A stretch of DNA of 64,000 nucleotides from Gigaspora rosea (lineage: Eukaryota > Glomeromycota > Glomeromycetes > Diversisporales > Gigasporaceae). This document shows, piece by piece, positions 33,435 to 41,808 of this stretch (the first letter of the stretch is position 1; each line of letters opens with the position of its first letter). The translations under genes and the position numbers were made by a program. The stretch is taken from assembly GCA_003550325.1 (NCBI GenBank), contig QKWP01001099.1:41955-105954 (forward strand), in the 5' to 3' direction. The notes below the pieces were generated by a model. It searched no databases. It was not told the DNA's origin and was given only the letters and a program-made list of their open reading frames with translations.

Positions 33435-33982
33435 AAGAAGAACTTCAAGCAAAACACCCTGGAAAAACCAGAGAAGAAGCTATAGTAGAAATTAAAAGAT
33501 CGATTAATCAAAAAATCCAAAAAGAATTCGAAGAAAGGTATCCTGGAAAATTGGACAATAAAGTCTTAAAAGAAATGTGTAAAAAAGTATATGAAGACCT
33601 TGGAACGACTGAAGAACAAATGGATTTTGAACTTGAAAATGAAAAAGAAGATGATGAAAGCATCGAAGAAATCCTACGATCAAGACCCACTTTACCAGAA
33701 TATAATACTAATCGAAAGATTGAAGAATTATACACTATATTTGGATTAATGACAGAACAACAATTCAAACTTACACAAGAAAATAAGGCCCTTGCTAGAA
33801 AGATTACAATTTTGGAACAGTCGACCCTAGAACTCCAAAATGAAAACCAGAAATTAAAAAGGAAATTGAAAGACACTCAAGAACACATAAACCTTGAAGA
33901 TCTATCAGAAGATGAAACTGATGAGATGAAACGTGCAAAACAATTCAGAAGCCACAATGTTAAATACAATAATAGATTCTGA
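33422..33982 (+). CDS. Coiled-coil, leucine-zipper-like protein
   Basis: The frame is open from 33422; the first ATG is near 33572, so the start is uncertain. After a conserved-looking helical part (KVLKEMCKKVYEDLGTTEEQ) comes an acidic linker and a heptad region near 33770-33880 (LTQENKALARKITILEQSTL), which predicts a coiled coil. No family was recognised. Confidence 0.45.
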   Translation, partial: SHYIEEELQAKHPGKTREEAIVEIKRSINQKIQKEFEERYPGKLDNKVLKEMCKKVYEDLGTTEEQMDFELENEKEDDESIEEILRSRPTLPEYNTNRKIEELYTIFGLMTEQQFKLTQENKALARKITILEQSTLELQNENQKLKRKLKDTQEHINLEDLSEDETDEMKRAKQFRSHNVKYNNRF

Positions 33983-34176
33983 ACAATTGATATAAATATT
34001 TATTAACAATTACAAATATTAAATATCCAATATATCTATATTTAGTATTATTTAAAATATAAATATTTACATTGTATTATTAATATTATTTACCAAATGA
34101 ACTAGAACAATAAAGAATTTTGAACTTAATGAACCATATTGAACGGAAAAATTATAAAAGGACTAAGAACTAAACC
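33983..34176. other. T-rich spacer inside the giant element
   Basis: This 194-base spacer is far richer in T than the surrounding A-rich ORFs and contains no ORF. It resembles the DNA at 19500-19700 in composition and could be a promoter for the 3' block or the border between two elements. Confidence 0.35.
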
Positions 34177-34422
34177 ATGAACCTACATGCTCAAAGCATA
34201 CACATGAAAAACAAAAACACTCCAAGAAATAACAAAAGAAATACCAAATCTTGTGACAATTGTAGAAACAAACATATACGCTGCAATTATTCTAAACAAG
34301 AAAATACTTGTGACCACTACAAGTGGAAAGAAATCTCTTGTCAAAATACTAAATTCTATAAGCCACGAGGACCTCAACCAAAGAAAAAGGACCATACTCT
34401 TAACCATATATTGAACCACTAG
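34177..34422 (+). CDS. Small protein with Zn2Cys6-like cluster
   Basis: 81 residues. The Cys pattern CDNCRNKHIRCNYSKQENTC then DHY and EISC matches the fungal binuclear zinc cluster (Cys-x2-Cys-x6-Cys-x8-Cys-x2-Cys-x6-Cys) at five of six positions; the fifth Cys is Tyr. A single G to A change would explain it. If intact it would be a DNA-binding domain like Gal4. There is no activation or dimer region in so short a protein. Confidence 0.5.
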   Translation: MNLHAQSIHMKNKNTPRNNKRNTKSCDNCRNKHIRCNYSKQENTCDHYKWKEISCQNTKFYKPRGPQPKKKDHTLNHILNH

Positions 34423-34425
34423 TAT

Positions 34426-34974
34426 ATGAACCCTGAGATACCTGAAGAAAGAAAATATATTGAAGAACTCACCCAAGAATATATTTACCTCTCTGAAGAA
34501 TTAGATTACGATGAAAGATACGAAGCCAAAGGAAGATCTATATACGATAGGAAAGAAATAAGTGAAATATTAATCAAATCGAAAAACTTATACACTAGGA
34601 AAAGACTATTAAAGAAATTAGAAACCCTTTACGAAGCCATTCAAATAGAAATCAAAAGAACAGCAGAAAATCATTCTAGAAAAACAAATGAAGCCTTAAC
34701 AATATATAATTGTGAAAATAATAAACATTTCCTTTTTTACCTAGAACACAAGAAGAGACTTTTAAGATATATTAATATTTTAAAAGAAGAACCCCCAATA
34801 GGAGAATACGAAAGACAATACATTCAAAACGAATATAGATCAGAAATTACAATCATTATACAAAGTCAAGTATCAACAGCAAACCTTTTTTAATTCAGAC
34901 CCTATAATTATAAATATAATTACGAAATACCAACAGCAGAACAATTACTGTTAGGAAAATTTAGATATAATTGA
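34426..34974 (+). pseudogene. Paralogous charged protein A (early stop)
   Basis: 155 residues to a TAA at 34891-34893. The same frame then continues for 26 codons to a TGA at 34972 that overlaps the junction TTGAATGA with the next gene, so the original stop was probably that TGA and TAA replaced CAA. It carries the motif EALTIYNCENN, shared with 37486-37951 and 38088-38696 (L-x-I-Tyr/His-Asn-Cys). The start MNPEIPEERKYIEEL resembles the start of the next gene. Function unknown. Confidence 0.5.
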
Positions 34975-35439
34975 ATGAACCCAGAAATATATGAACAAAA
35001 GAAATTTCTGAGAACTATTACAAAAGATTATATTGACCTCCAAAACTCTAATCAAGAAAATAACATAGTCGAACAAATATTATCAAAGAAAGAACTCAAC
35101 ATAAAATTACAAAGACTCCTTGACCAAATAAAGATTCAGATCCAGACCTTACAAGGACAACTTACATTAGAAGAAGCCTATAAAAATAACGAATACACAT
35201 TTTTATTTAAAAGAGCAACAGCTGTTTACAAAACAATAAATGGAAGTAAACCAAAAGTAATAGTGCAAAGAAAATACCTCTCACAAATTAGAAAACTTGT
35301 AGAATTCTATATTAAAGAAAGCAACTTAACAGAATATTGGTTTTATCCAAAAAACACAGGCTTACTAAGGTCTTACGAATATATTAGACCAACAATCGAT
35401 CAACTACTTAAAGAAACCTACGAAAAGAAAATAAAATAA
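34975..35439 (+). CDS. Paralogous charged protein B
   Basis: 154 residues beginning MNPEIYEQKKFLRTITKDYI, similar to protein A (MNPEI, then Glu/Lys-rich helices and a YI-x-L segment). It lacks the Ile-Tyr-Asn-Cys motif. The start lies in a TTGAATGA junction. Unknown function; the repeated N terminus implies gene duplication within the element. Confidence 0.5.
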   Translation: MNPEIYEQKKFLRTITKDYIDLQNSNQENNIVEQILSKKELNIKLQRLLDQIKIQIQTLQGQLTLEEAYKNNEYTFLFKRATAVYKTINGSKPKVIVQRKYLSQIRKLVEFYIKESNLTEYWFYPKNTGLLRSYEYIRPTIDQLLKETYEKKIK

Positions 35440-35460
35440 TTACGAATTAGTAAAAATTGA

Positions 35461-35802
35461 ATGAATAATCCTACCCTCGAAGAATTAATATCCATAGAAC
35501 AAAGAAAATCCAAAAGTGATAAAGAACTAAACCTTGCAGTAAAACTTGCAACATTATTAGCACTATTTAAATTACTTGCATCAACATACGATGAAGATTA
35601 CATATCAAGTGAATTAATAAAAGAATCGATATTTAGATATTTAAATACCCTTCAACCAGCTGACCCACTTAGGAAAAAATCAGAAGACTGTATAAAAAAC
35701 CTATCAGGAAGAAGTGGCAATAGATATAATCAAGTAAGAGATTTCTACCACGAAAGACTTAACAAAGGATTATTATACAAATTACACGGAGACAACTATT
35801 GA
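35461..35802 (+). CDS. Small helical protein, unknown
   Basis: 113 residues, unrecognised, helical, with LAVKLATLLALFKLLA in the first half. It starts at a TTGAATGA junction and its TGA stop is followed directly by the ATG of the next ORF. Confidence 0.5.
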   Translation: MNNPTLEELISIEQRKSKSDKELNLAVKLATLLALFKLLASTYDEDYISSELIKESIFRYLNTLQPADPLRKKSEDCIKNLSGRSGNRYNQVRDFYHERLNKGLLYKLHGDNY

Positions 35803-36165
35803 ATGACAAGACAACCCACAAGAAGAGCTCAAGAATCACAATTATCAGAAATAGAAAAAGCATATTTAAACAGAACACTATTAGCATTAGAAGGAGCACG
35901 ACAAATTCAAGAAAACGATCAAGCCACACAAATAATATTTTCAAATACAGGATTAACTCAAGCAACTCAAGACTTCTTATTACAACATCATACACAATTG
36001 ATTCAAGAACAGTCAAACGACTTTAGAGCCAGAACATCAATAATTAACGAAGCCTTTAGAATAATACTCCAAACAGCATTTGGACAATATACTATATATT
36101 ATGCTTACGACCAAATTAACAATAAAAGACTAGGATTACCAACTGATATCTTTAATGCCCGATAG
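35803..36165 (+). CDS. Small Gln-rich helical protein, unknown
   Basis: 120 residues, unrecognised, Gln/Ala-rich and helical (TRRAQESQLSEIEKAYLNRT). Its ATG directly follows the previous stop (TGAATGA), and its end overlaps the next ORF by 11 bases. Confidence 0.5.
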   Translation: MTRQPTRRAQESQLSEIEKAYLNRTLLALEGARQIQENDQATQIIFSNTGLTQATQDFLLQHHTQLIQEQSNDFRARTSIINEAFRIILQTAFGQYTIYYAYDQINNKRLGLPTDIFNAR

Positions 36166-36427
36166 GAAAACAAGAACCTATTATATAAAGAAAATAATAT
36201 TACTACTCGAGAATTATAAAACAGAAATAATAAAGAAACTATCAACACTTGAAACACCAAGACTAAAAGAATACTATAAAACAGCTCTTATATCAATATC
36301 AGTAAATCAAGGAATACTTGAAGAGAGAATAAAAGAAATTTCAATTCAAAACATAGAAGGAGAAATAGTTGACAAAATAACTGAAACCCTTTTATATATC
36401 AATAATACAAAGTGGACCAACTTATAG
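36155..36427 (+). CDS. Small charged protein, unknown
   Basis: 90 residues, unrecognised, helical (RLKEYYKTALISISVNQGIL). It overlaps the previous ORF by 11 bases and the next by 16 bases, consistent with coupled translation. Confidence 0.45.
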   Translation: MPDRKTRTYYIKKIILLLENYKTEIIKKLSTLETPRLKEYYKTALISISVNQGILEERIKEISIQNIEGEIVDKITETLLYINNTKWTNL

Positions 36428-36633
36428 AAGCAATACCCCTAACTAATATCACTATACTGTGGATGAACCACCTTACACTATCAGTACTCACCTACGATCG
36501 AACAACAATATATTTTATAGTCCTACTAGAACACACCATATTATTAATATCTATCTGCTACATAATTAAAATAATTAAAGAAGGAATTATCGAAGCTTAT
36601 ACTATTAAATTAGCAACACAATTTAATGAATGA
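36412..36633 (+). CDS. Small membrane protein
   Basis: 73 residues. A hydrophobic segment near residues 37-55 (FIVLLEHTILLISICYIIKI) predicts one membrane span. It overlaps the previous ORF by 16 bases and the next by 8 bases. Unknown function. Confidence 0.45.
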   Translation: MDQLIEAIPLTNITILWMNHLTLSVLTYDRTTIYFIVLLEHTILLISICYIIKIIKEGIIEAYTIKLATQFNE

Positions 36634-37477
36634 AGAACAAAATAAAACACTAGAGGAACTAAGAAGATTCAGATTTAATTGGCAACCAATTTCAACACCA
36701 ACAAGAAGAAAGAAAACAAAAAGATATCTACGAGATAAAGATATTTTAAAATCAAGAGAACTTATACAAATAACTGACGATATTTGGGAAACAATTAACG
36801 ACCTTATTAATAGGATAAACCCAACAAATAATTCAAGATTAGGAGCAATTCTCTTAACACTTGAAAGTGCTAAAAGCATAGCAAGAGAATTTTACTCTCA
36901 CGTATTAGAACACGATAAACAAAGACCTAATAAGATACCAGCACATATCTTAACACAAACACAAACCTTATTCCCAGAATTAACAGGAAGAGCACTTGTA
37001 AAAGAACAAGAAAAACAAAGAAATATTTACAACAATTTCTTAGACAACACACAGGCACAGATCGAAGGAATAAAGAAAAGACTATTAGCAGAATCACCAG
37101 AATTTTGTAAAATATTTGAAGACAATCCAGAAACAGGAGAAACAGAATTCTATTATGGAGATTATAATAATCAGTTCACAATATTACTATTCAGATTTCA
37201 CCATTTAATATTACATCATTTAGAAGCTATTGATAATATATTATACTCCGAAGGAGCAAGAAATAAAATATACTTCGAAGAGGAAGAAAGCTACGAATCA
37301 GCATATTCGGAAATAAACAAACTCAGTCAAGAATTTATAGACAAAACAAAGAAAGTCAAAGAATTAAGAAAAGAAAAAGAAAGACTTGAACAAATTACTA
37401 ATAAAGTAATTAATAGAATTCTATTAAAAAACGAACCAGTTGAGAAACCAAAAAGAATAAGATCCAATTCACTTTAA
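36626..37477 (+). CDS. Helical protein of 283 residues, unknown
   Basis: The longest intact ORF of the 3' block. The N terminus is basic (RRKKTKRYLRDKD); the middle includes LLFRFHHLILHHLEAIDNIL; the C terminus is a coiled coil (KVKELRKEKERLEQITNKV) ending in a basic KPKRIRSN. No family was recognised. The next gene starts 8 bases later. Confidence 0.5.
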   Translation: MNEEQNKTLEELRRFRFNWQPISTPTRRKKTKRYLRDKDILKSRELIQITDDIWETINDLINRINPTNNSRLGAILLTLESAKSIAREFYSHVLEHDKQRPNKIPAHILTQTQTLFPELTGRALVKEQEKQRNIYNNFLDNTQAQIEGIKKRLLAESPEFCKIFEDNPETGETEFYYGDYNNQFTILLFRFHHLILHHLEAIDNILYSEGARNKIYFEEEESYESAYSEINKLSQEFIDKTKKVKELRKEKERLEQITNKVINRILLKNEPVEKPKRIRSNSL

Positions 37478-37485
37478 AACTTTAA

Positions 37486-37951
37486 ATGAATATTAAAGAA
37501 GAAGTAATAATAAAAGAATTGAAAGAAGAATATTTTAAAAGAACTGGAAGAAAAATAGAAGAATACGGATACTGCACAATTGCATCAGACATAAAAGAAA
37601 TAGAACCAGAATATCTAGAACACGAAGAATTATACAAAAAGCTTGACTATTTACACTTTATAACAATTAACAATATAGGACAATATCTTATTAAAAGAAA
37701 AGAAACTTACGATACAGTAGGAGAATTAAATATCTATAATTGCTACTCAGATAATCGCACCTGAAACAAATTAACAATAGCGAGAAGTATTTTTAAACTA
37801 CAAGAACAGGTTTATCAACCCTATTTAGGACATGAGATAGGAATAGTTGCTGCAAATAATCTATACGAGATATAATAGAAAATATTATCCTAAGCATTAA
37901 AGGAGACCAATTCCATCAAAGAATAGAAAGCACTATTGAAAAAGCATCTTA
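37486..37951 (+). pseudogene. Paralogous charged protein C (stop and frameshift)
   Basis: The first part, to a TGA at 37762-37764, ends in GELNIYNCYSDN. The frame then continues (IFKLQEQVYQPYLGH) to 37875, and a second frame carries on to about 37951. Compared with 38088-38696, the same order of motifs appears: L-N-I-x-N-C-Y, then x-Q-E-Q-x-Y-x-P-Y. I read it as one gene of about 150 residues with a nonsense change and a frameshift. Confidence 0.5.
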
Positions 37952-38122
37952 ATGCAATCTTTAGATTTAGATATTTCGCAATACGATATTTCAACATTAA
38001 TAGCATTTATATTATTAGTTATAGTAATAATATCAGCACCTTTATTATTAGTTTATTGGATAAAAACAAACCCGTACAAAAATACAAATGAGTTACAACT
38101 CTCAATCCGAATCAACCAATAA
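37952..38122 (+). CDS. 56-residue membrane protein
   Basis: A short ORF with a strong hydrophobic segment (about residues 17-36, LIAFILLVIVIISAPLLLVY) followed by WIKTNPYKN. It is predicted to be a single-pass membrane protein like the four at the 5' end. It overlaps the next ORF, whose ATG is at 38088. Confidence 0.45.
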   Translation: MQSLDLDISQYDISTLIAFILLVIVIISAPLLLVYWIKTNPYKNTNELQLSIRINQ

Positions 38123-38696
38123 TTATAGACCACAATACTTTAGCCACTTAGCAATAACAAGGAGAATAAAACTTAAACTAAAATATATTAGACCAGAATA
38201 TTTATTTGAACAATATTATTTATTCCTTGTAAAACCAGAAGATTTAGGAGAAACTAAATATATCAAAAAGAACAAAAGAAAAGAATCTATAGAAACTTTA
38301 TATAAAAATCTAGAGAAACTGAAATCAGATCTGAAAGCAGAATTATTTGAACTAGCACTACGACACGAATCCAAAAATAACGAAACACTTAATATACATA
38401 ATTGTTACGAAAACGAAGAATACTGGGAGATAGTGGACACAATCAGAAGAATCAACCTGACAATAGAATACCAAGAACAAACCTATAGCCCATACTATCA
38501 AGTACAACCAGAAAAAGAAAAACAGGAACGCTTACAAAGCTCCTATATAAAATTCCTTGAAGAACTATACGAGAAACAAGTAGGAATTTGGATAGCAAAC
38601 CAATATGTAATAGTAGGAACTTACGAAGAACTTGAAAAATACCATGGACAATATTGGGAACGAGAACCTATTTCAGTATTGGAACAGCCCTTATAA
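38088..38696 (+). CDS. Paralogous charged protein D
   Basis: 202 residues, intact. It contains NETLNIHNCYENEEYW near residue 100 and YQEQTYSPYYQVQ after it, the motifs shared with proteins A and C. The last part, WIANQYVIVGTYEELEKYHG, is unlike the others. Function unknown. The Nudix frame overlaps its end. Confidence 0.55.
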   Translation: MSYNSQSESTNNYRPQYFSHLAITRRIKLKLKYIRPEYLFEQYYLFLVKPEDLGETKYIKKNKRKESIETLYKNLEKLKSDLKAELFELALRHESKNNETLNIHNCYENEEYWEIVDTIRRINLTIEYQEQTYSPYYQVQPEKEKQERLQSSYIKFLEELYEKQVGIWIANQYVIVGTYEELEKYHGQYWEREPISVLEQPL

Positions 38697-39718
38697 CGAA
38701 TATGAGATAATATCATATTTACCAGAACGAAAAATGACCCAACTAATATTATTTGAAGAAATAGAAAATGAAACATGCATATTGTTAGCCCAAAGGATAA
38801 ATCCGAACAAAGACTTTTATTTAAAACTAAATGGACCTGGAGGAAAAGCAATTCATGAGAAAAATGAAAATACAGATGTATGTGTAATAAGAGAGTGCTT
38901 TGAAGAAGCAGAAATTGTCCTAAGAAATGAAAAACTTCTAAAAATACATGAAGAAACATGTTACTTAACTAAAGAATGGAAAGCAGAACCCTGTCTACAA
39001 AAAAGAAGCAAGCTATATAGTGACACTAGCAATATATCTACACCCATTGGAAGAACCACCAAAACATACAGAACCACATACTTTAGGACCATGGAATCTC
39101 TATAAAATGAAAGATTTACTAAAACACCGAAATGAATTAGTACCAATACTTGAAGAAAATATAGAATTAATAGATGGAAAAATAAAGGCTTACGAACAAG
39201 ACATACTAAACTTACCTATAAATGAACAAAAACTAGAAGAAATAAAAATAAAAATAGAAAAACAACCACAACGGACTCAAGAAACTTTTAACTTTCTAAA
39301 TGATATAGAATTAGAAATACCAGAAGAAGAAATACCTGAAATTGTGGACAAGCAATTTCCCGTACTAGCATTAAATTTTGGAAAGTTATCTTCTTACGAA
39401 ATCCAGACCTTAATCAAATATAAGAAAAAGATCCAAGAGTCAATTAGACCCCTCAGAAGAATTGAAAACAAAATTCAAATAATAGAGAAATCGTATAAAG
39501 GATTCAAATACCTATCTATATTCGATAAAATTGAAAGAAAGATAATAGCCCAGAAATTCGGAGAAAACCCAACAATAGCGGAATTATCTAAAGATAATAC
39601 AATATTACATAAATTCCAGAACACTAAAGATCAAACACAGATCAACGGTACAACTAATGGAAAACAAACATGGGAATTCTTTCATAAGAATTATTCGAAA
39701 TTACCCCTAATTTAGAAA
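38644..39718 (+). pseudogene. MutT/MTH1-like Nudix hydrolase with helical extension (frameshifted)
   Basis: Nudix enzymes of this type hydrolyse oxidised or other nucleoside diphosphate derivatives. The fold starts near 38734 (MTQLILFEEI, then ILLAQR), and YLKLNGPGGKAIHEKNENTD followed by VIRECFEEAEIVL matches the Nudix box, with the R-E-x-x-E-E core present and two extra residues in the first loop. The LNGPGGK part resembles MTH1. The frame then shifts by one base near 39000; the other frame (39020-39718) supplies the expected next strand, IVTLAIYLHPLEEPPKHTEP, and GPWNLYKMKDLL. A charged helical tail of about 190 residues follows. It is the last gene of the element. Confidence 0.65.
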
Positions 39719-40376
39719 TTCCCGGCAACACAGGATCCGACCACACTGTGCAATACTATAGCCAAAGTTTCAATAAATTGGATTTCATGTAATTTTCATC
39801 ACGTTATATATTGTTATATATAAATACCATTATTGTAACCCAAAAATTTTTGATTTCAAAACTAATATCGTGTGTTAAAAATTACAAATTACGTAAATTA
39901 CACAAAATATGGACTGATCATATCAAATATGTGGCTGATACTAAAATTTGATTCTTATAGCTTCTACTAAAATCCACTTACTCTTTTTAATAAGCCTACA
40001 CTATATAAAAGTATTCGCCTTACCTTAAATTATTTGAGTTTAAAAATTTATCATGGATTATAAAATTTTTGATTCTATTTTTAACTCTGATAATTTAAGA
40101 ATAGAATTCTTTCTTTATCTGTTATTGTATTCTAACCTAACAACAAAAAAATAAAAAAAAAAAATCCACAAAAAATTTTTAAAATTTATAACACATAAAT
40201 TTACCAATACTTTTAATGGAGTTTCATGTGCCCTTTAATAAGTTATTTAATTTATTTTGCTTTATTTTATTTCAAATCACGTTCCAAAGACACTTACTCA
40301 TCTCACTCATACGATCACTTTTAAATTATTAAATTTTTTGTTTTCTATAGGATGTTAAATAAAATTAAGTGATCAC
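39719..40376. other. Spacer between the giant element and the carrier gene
   Basis: AT-rich and non-coding. I looked here for a 3' LTR, a polypurine tract or inverted terminus of the giant element and found none that matches 19300-20250. Confidence 0.4.
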
Positions 40377-41808
40377 ATGAGGGATTTTAATCATGTGGCT
40401 ACTAAATTTTTGTGCGAGTATCTCAATTATCTCTATGCTAATCAAATTTCAAAAATGGGAGATGCTGTTGATAATAAGCAAAAAGCAAAAAATGCCGCGT
40501 CAATTGCTGCACCTGCCGCCATAACACGCTCGCTTATTTTGCAGGGCCTTACATTATTCTATAGAACTCCTATAAAGGTAAAATGTTTATATTGATAGTT
40601 TATCTTACAATTTATTAAAACTCGCGAATTCTTTAGCTTTTTAGACCTTTGAGAGTAGATTATCTTGTAATGGCCCGGGCAATTATGCCGCCACCTTCTG
40701 AAAATGCAAAAAAATTTTCTTTTCATCATACTAATCTCGGCATGATTTCGAATGCTGTAAAACTTCATGGGGTAAATATCATCAAACCAATTTTATTTTA
40801 TACAAATATTTACTTTTTCATACAGCATGCCTGATTTTATTGCATATATTTAATAGGATTAAATCTCCGTTGACATTTTGAATTGATTTGCATATTGTCT
40901 TTTCTTAGTTTTCTTTCATTCATCGGCATATCCTTCCACCTTTTATAGCAAATTCCGTAATAGGCGCAGTTCTATTCACTGTTTATGTTTCTACTCTTTC
41001 ACAATTTCAATCCACCCCAATATCTGGTTCACAACATTACATCAATCATCCACCACCATTTTATGCTGTATTTTGTTGTGGCGCTATAGCAGGCGCAACT
41101 CAATCTTTAGTAGCGGCACCCCTTGATTCTCTCAAAGTTAGATTTGAAGTCAATGATTTATTAGAAGGAAAGCATAAAAGCATGTATGATTACGCTATGA
41201 CGACATGGAAAGAGTTAGGACTTTCTAGCATATATCGAGGAATTGGATTAACGCTCATAAAGGTAATTCACGTTTTTTTAATATTTTTATTTGTCAATTC
41301 ATTAAAATGAATAATATACAATTCCATTTTTATAATATTAAATCAACTCTAGGATTCTTTATCTTGTGGCCTCTTTTTTGGGATATTTGAATTAGTTAAA
41401 GGACAGTGTTATAATTCTTTTATCAATAAAATGGATAACCATCGTACGATAAAATACAAGAATCAGGATCGAGATAATTCACATTTTGTCGAACCTGCTT
41501 TCATTCTAGTTGCAGGAGGTTTAGCGGCTATATCATATCATATCATTGACTATCCACTTGACCGAATTCGTAATGTTTTTCTAATTGAAGAAGCACAATC
41601 TGAATTTCAACATGAGCAGAAGCCAAAACTTTATAAACTCACATGGGAGCAATGCAAATTGAGAGCTTTAAGGACTGGATGGATGCATTTCCTATACGGT
41701 GATTTTGGGGCTACTGTATTAAGAGCTATTCCTGCAACTAGTGTGGGATTTTTAGTCTTTGAACTGATGAAAAAGAGTCTTGATTACAAAGATGATTTAG
41801 ATGAATGA
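40377..41808 (+). CDS. SLC25-family mitochondrial carrier protein
   Basis: Transports a metabolite across the inner mitochondrial membrane; substrate unknown. Four exons: 40377-40577, 40637-40771, 40909-41262 and 41353-41808, giving 381 residues. Carrier signatures are PLDSLKVR (start of an odd helix, P-x-D/E-x-x-K/R), followed by KELGLSSIYRGIGLTLIKD, and YPLDRIRNV with RTGWMHFLYGDFGATVLRAIP. GAIAGATQSLVAAPLDS matches the usual membrane helix. I placed exon 2 at 40637 so that KLFRPLRVDY stays in frame; the other acceptor at 40645 leads to a stop. The first repeat is divergent. It lies just downstream of the giant element and looks intact. Confidence 0.85.

Larger units (their letters stand above)
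20249..39718 (+). mobile_element. Giant A-rich retroelement / virus-like element with AP endonuclease and Nudix genes
   Basis: About 19.5 kb with every likely ORF on the plus strand, strong excess of A on that strand, and ORFs touching or overlapping. Order: four membrane proteins, two charged proteins, gag-like protein, zinc-knuckle proteins, retropepsin-like protease, endonuclease IV-type AP endonuclease, two charged proteins, Ty3-type RT-RNase H, a run of N, the tail of a possible DDE transposase, zinc-finger proteins, coiled-coil and paralogous charged proteins, two membrane proteins and a Nudix protein. Many ORFs carry stops or frameshifts, so this copy is decayed. Boundaries given are first start and last stop; the true ends were not identified. 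It could also be two adjacent elements, with a T-rich spacer at 33983-34176. Confidence 0.7.

Noticed and set aside
22601-37951. Alternative genetic code in which TAA encodes Gln
   Set aside because: Several in-frame TAA codons sit where CAA is expected, but many other ORFs of the element end normally at TAA directly before the next ATG, and host genes in the window also use TAA as stop. Decay explains the pattern more simply.
20249-39718. Endogenous caulimovirus-like pararetrovirus
   Set aside because: Compact ORFs, a zinc knuckle and RT without visible integrase fit in part, but the length is more than twice that of the family and no movement protein or transactivator was recognised. The RT looks Ty3-like.
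20249-39718. Polinton/Maverick element
   Set aside because: No protein-primed DNA polymerase B, packaging ATPase, adenain-like protease or double-jelly-roll capsid was recognised; the core is reverse transcriptase.
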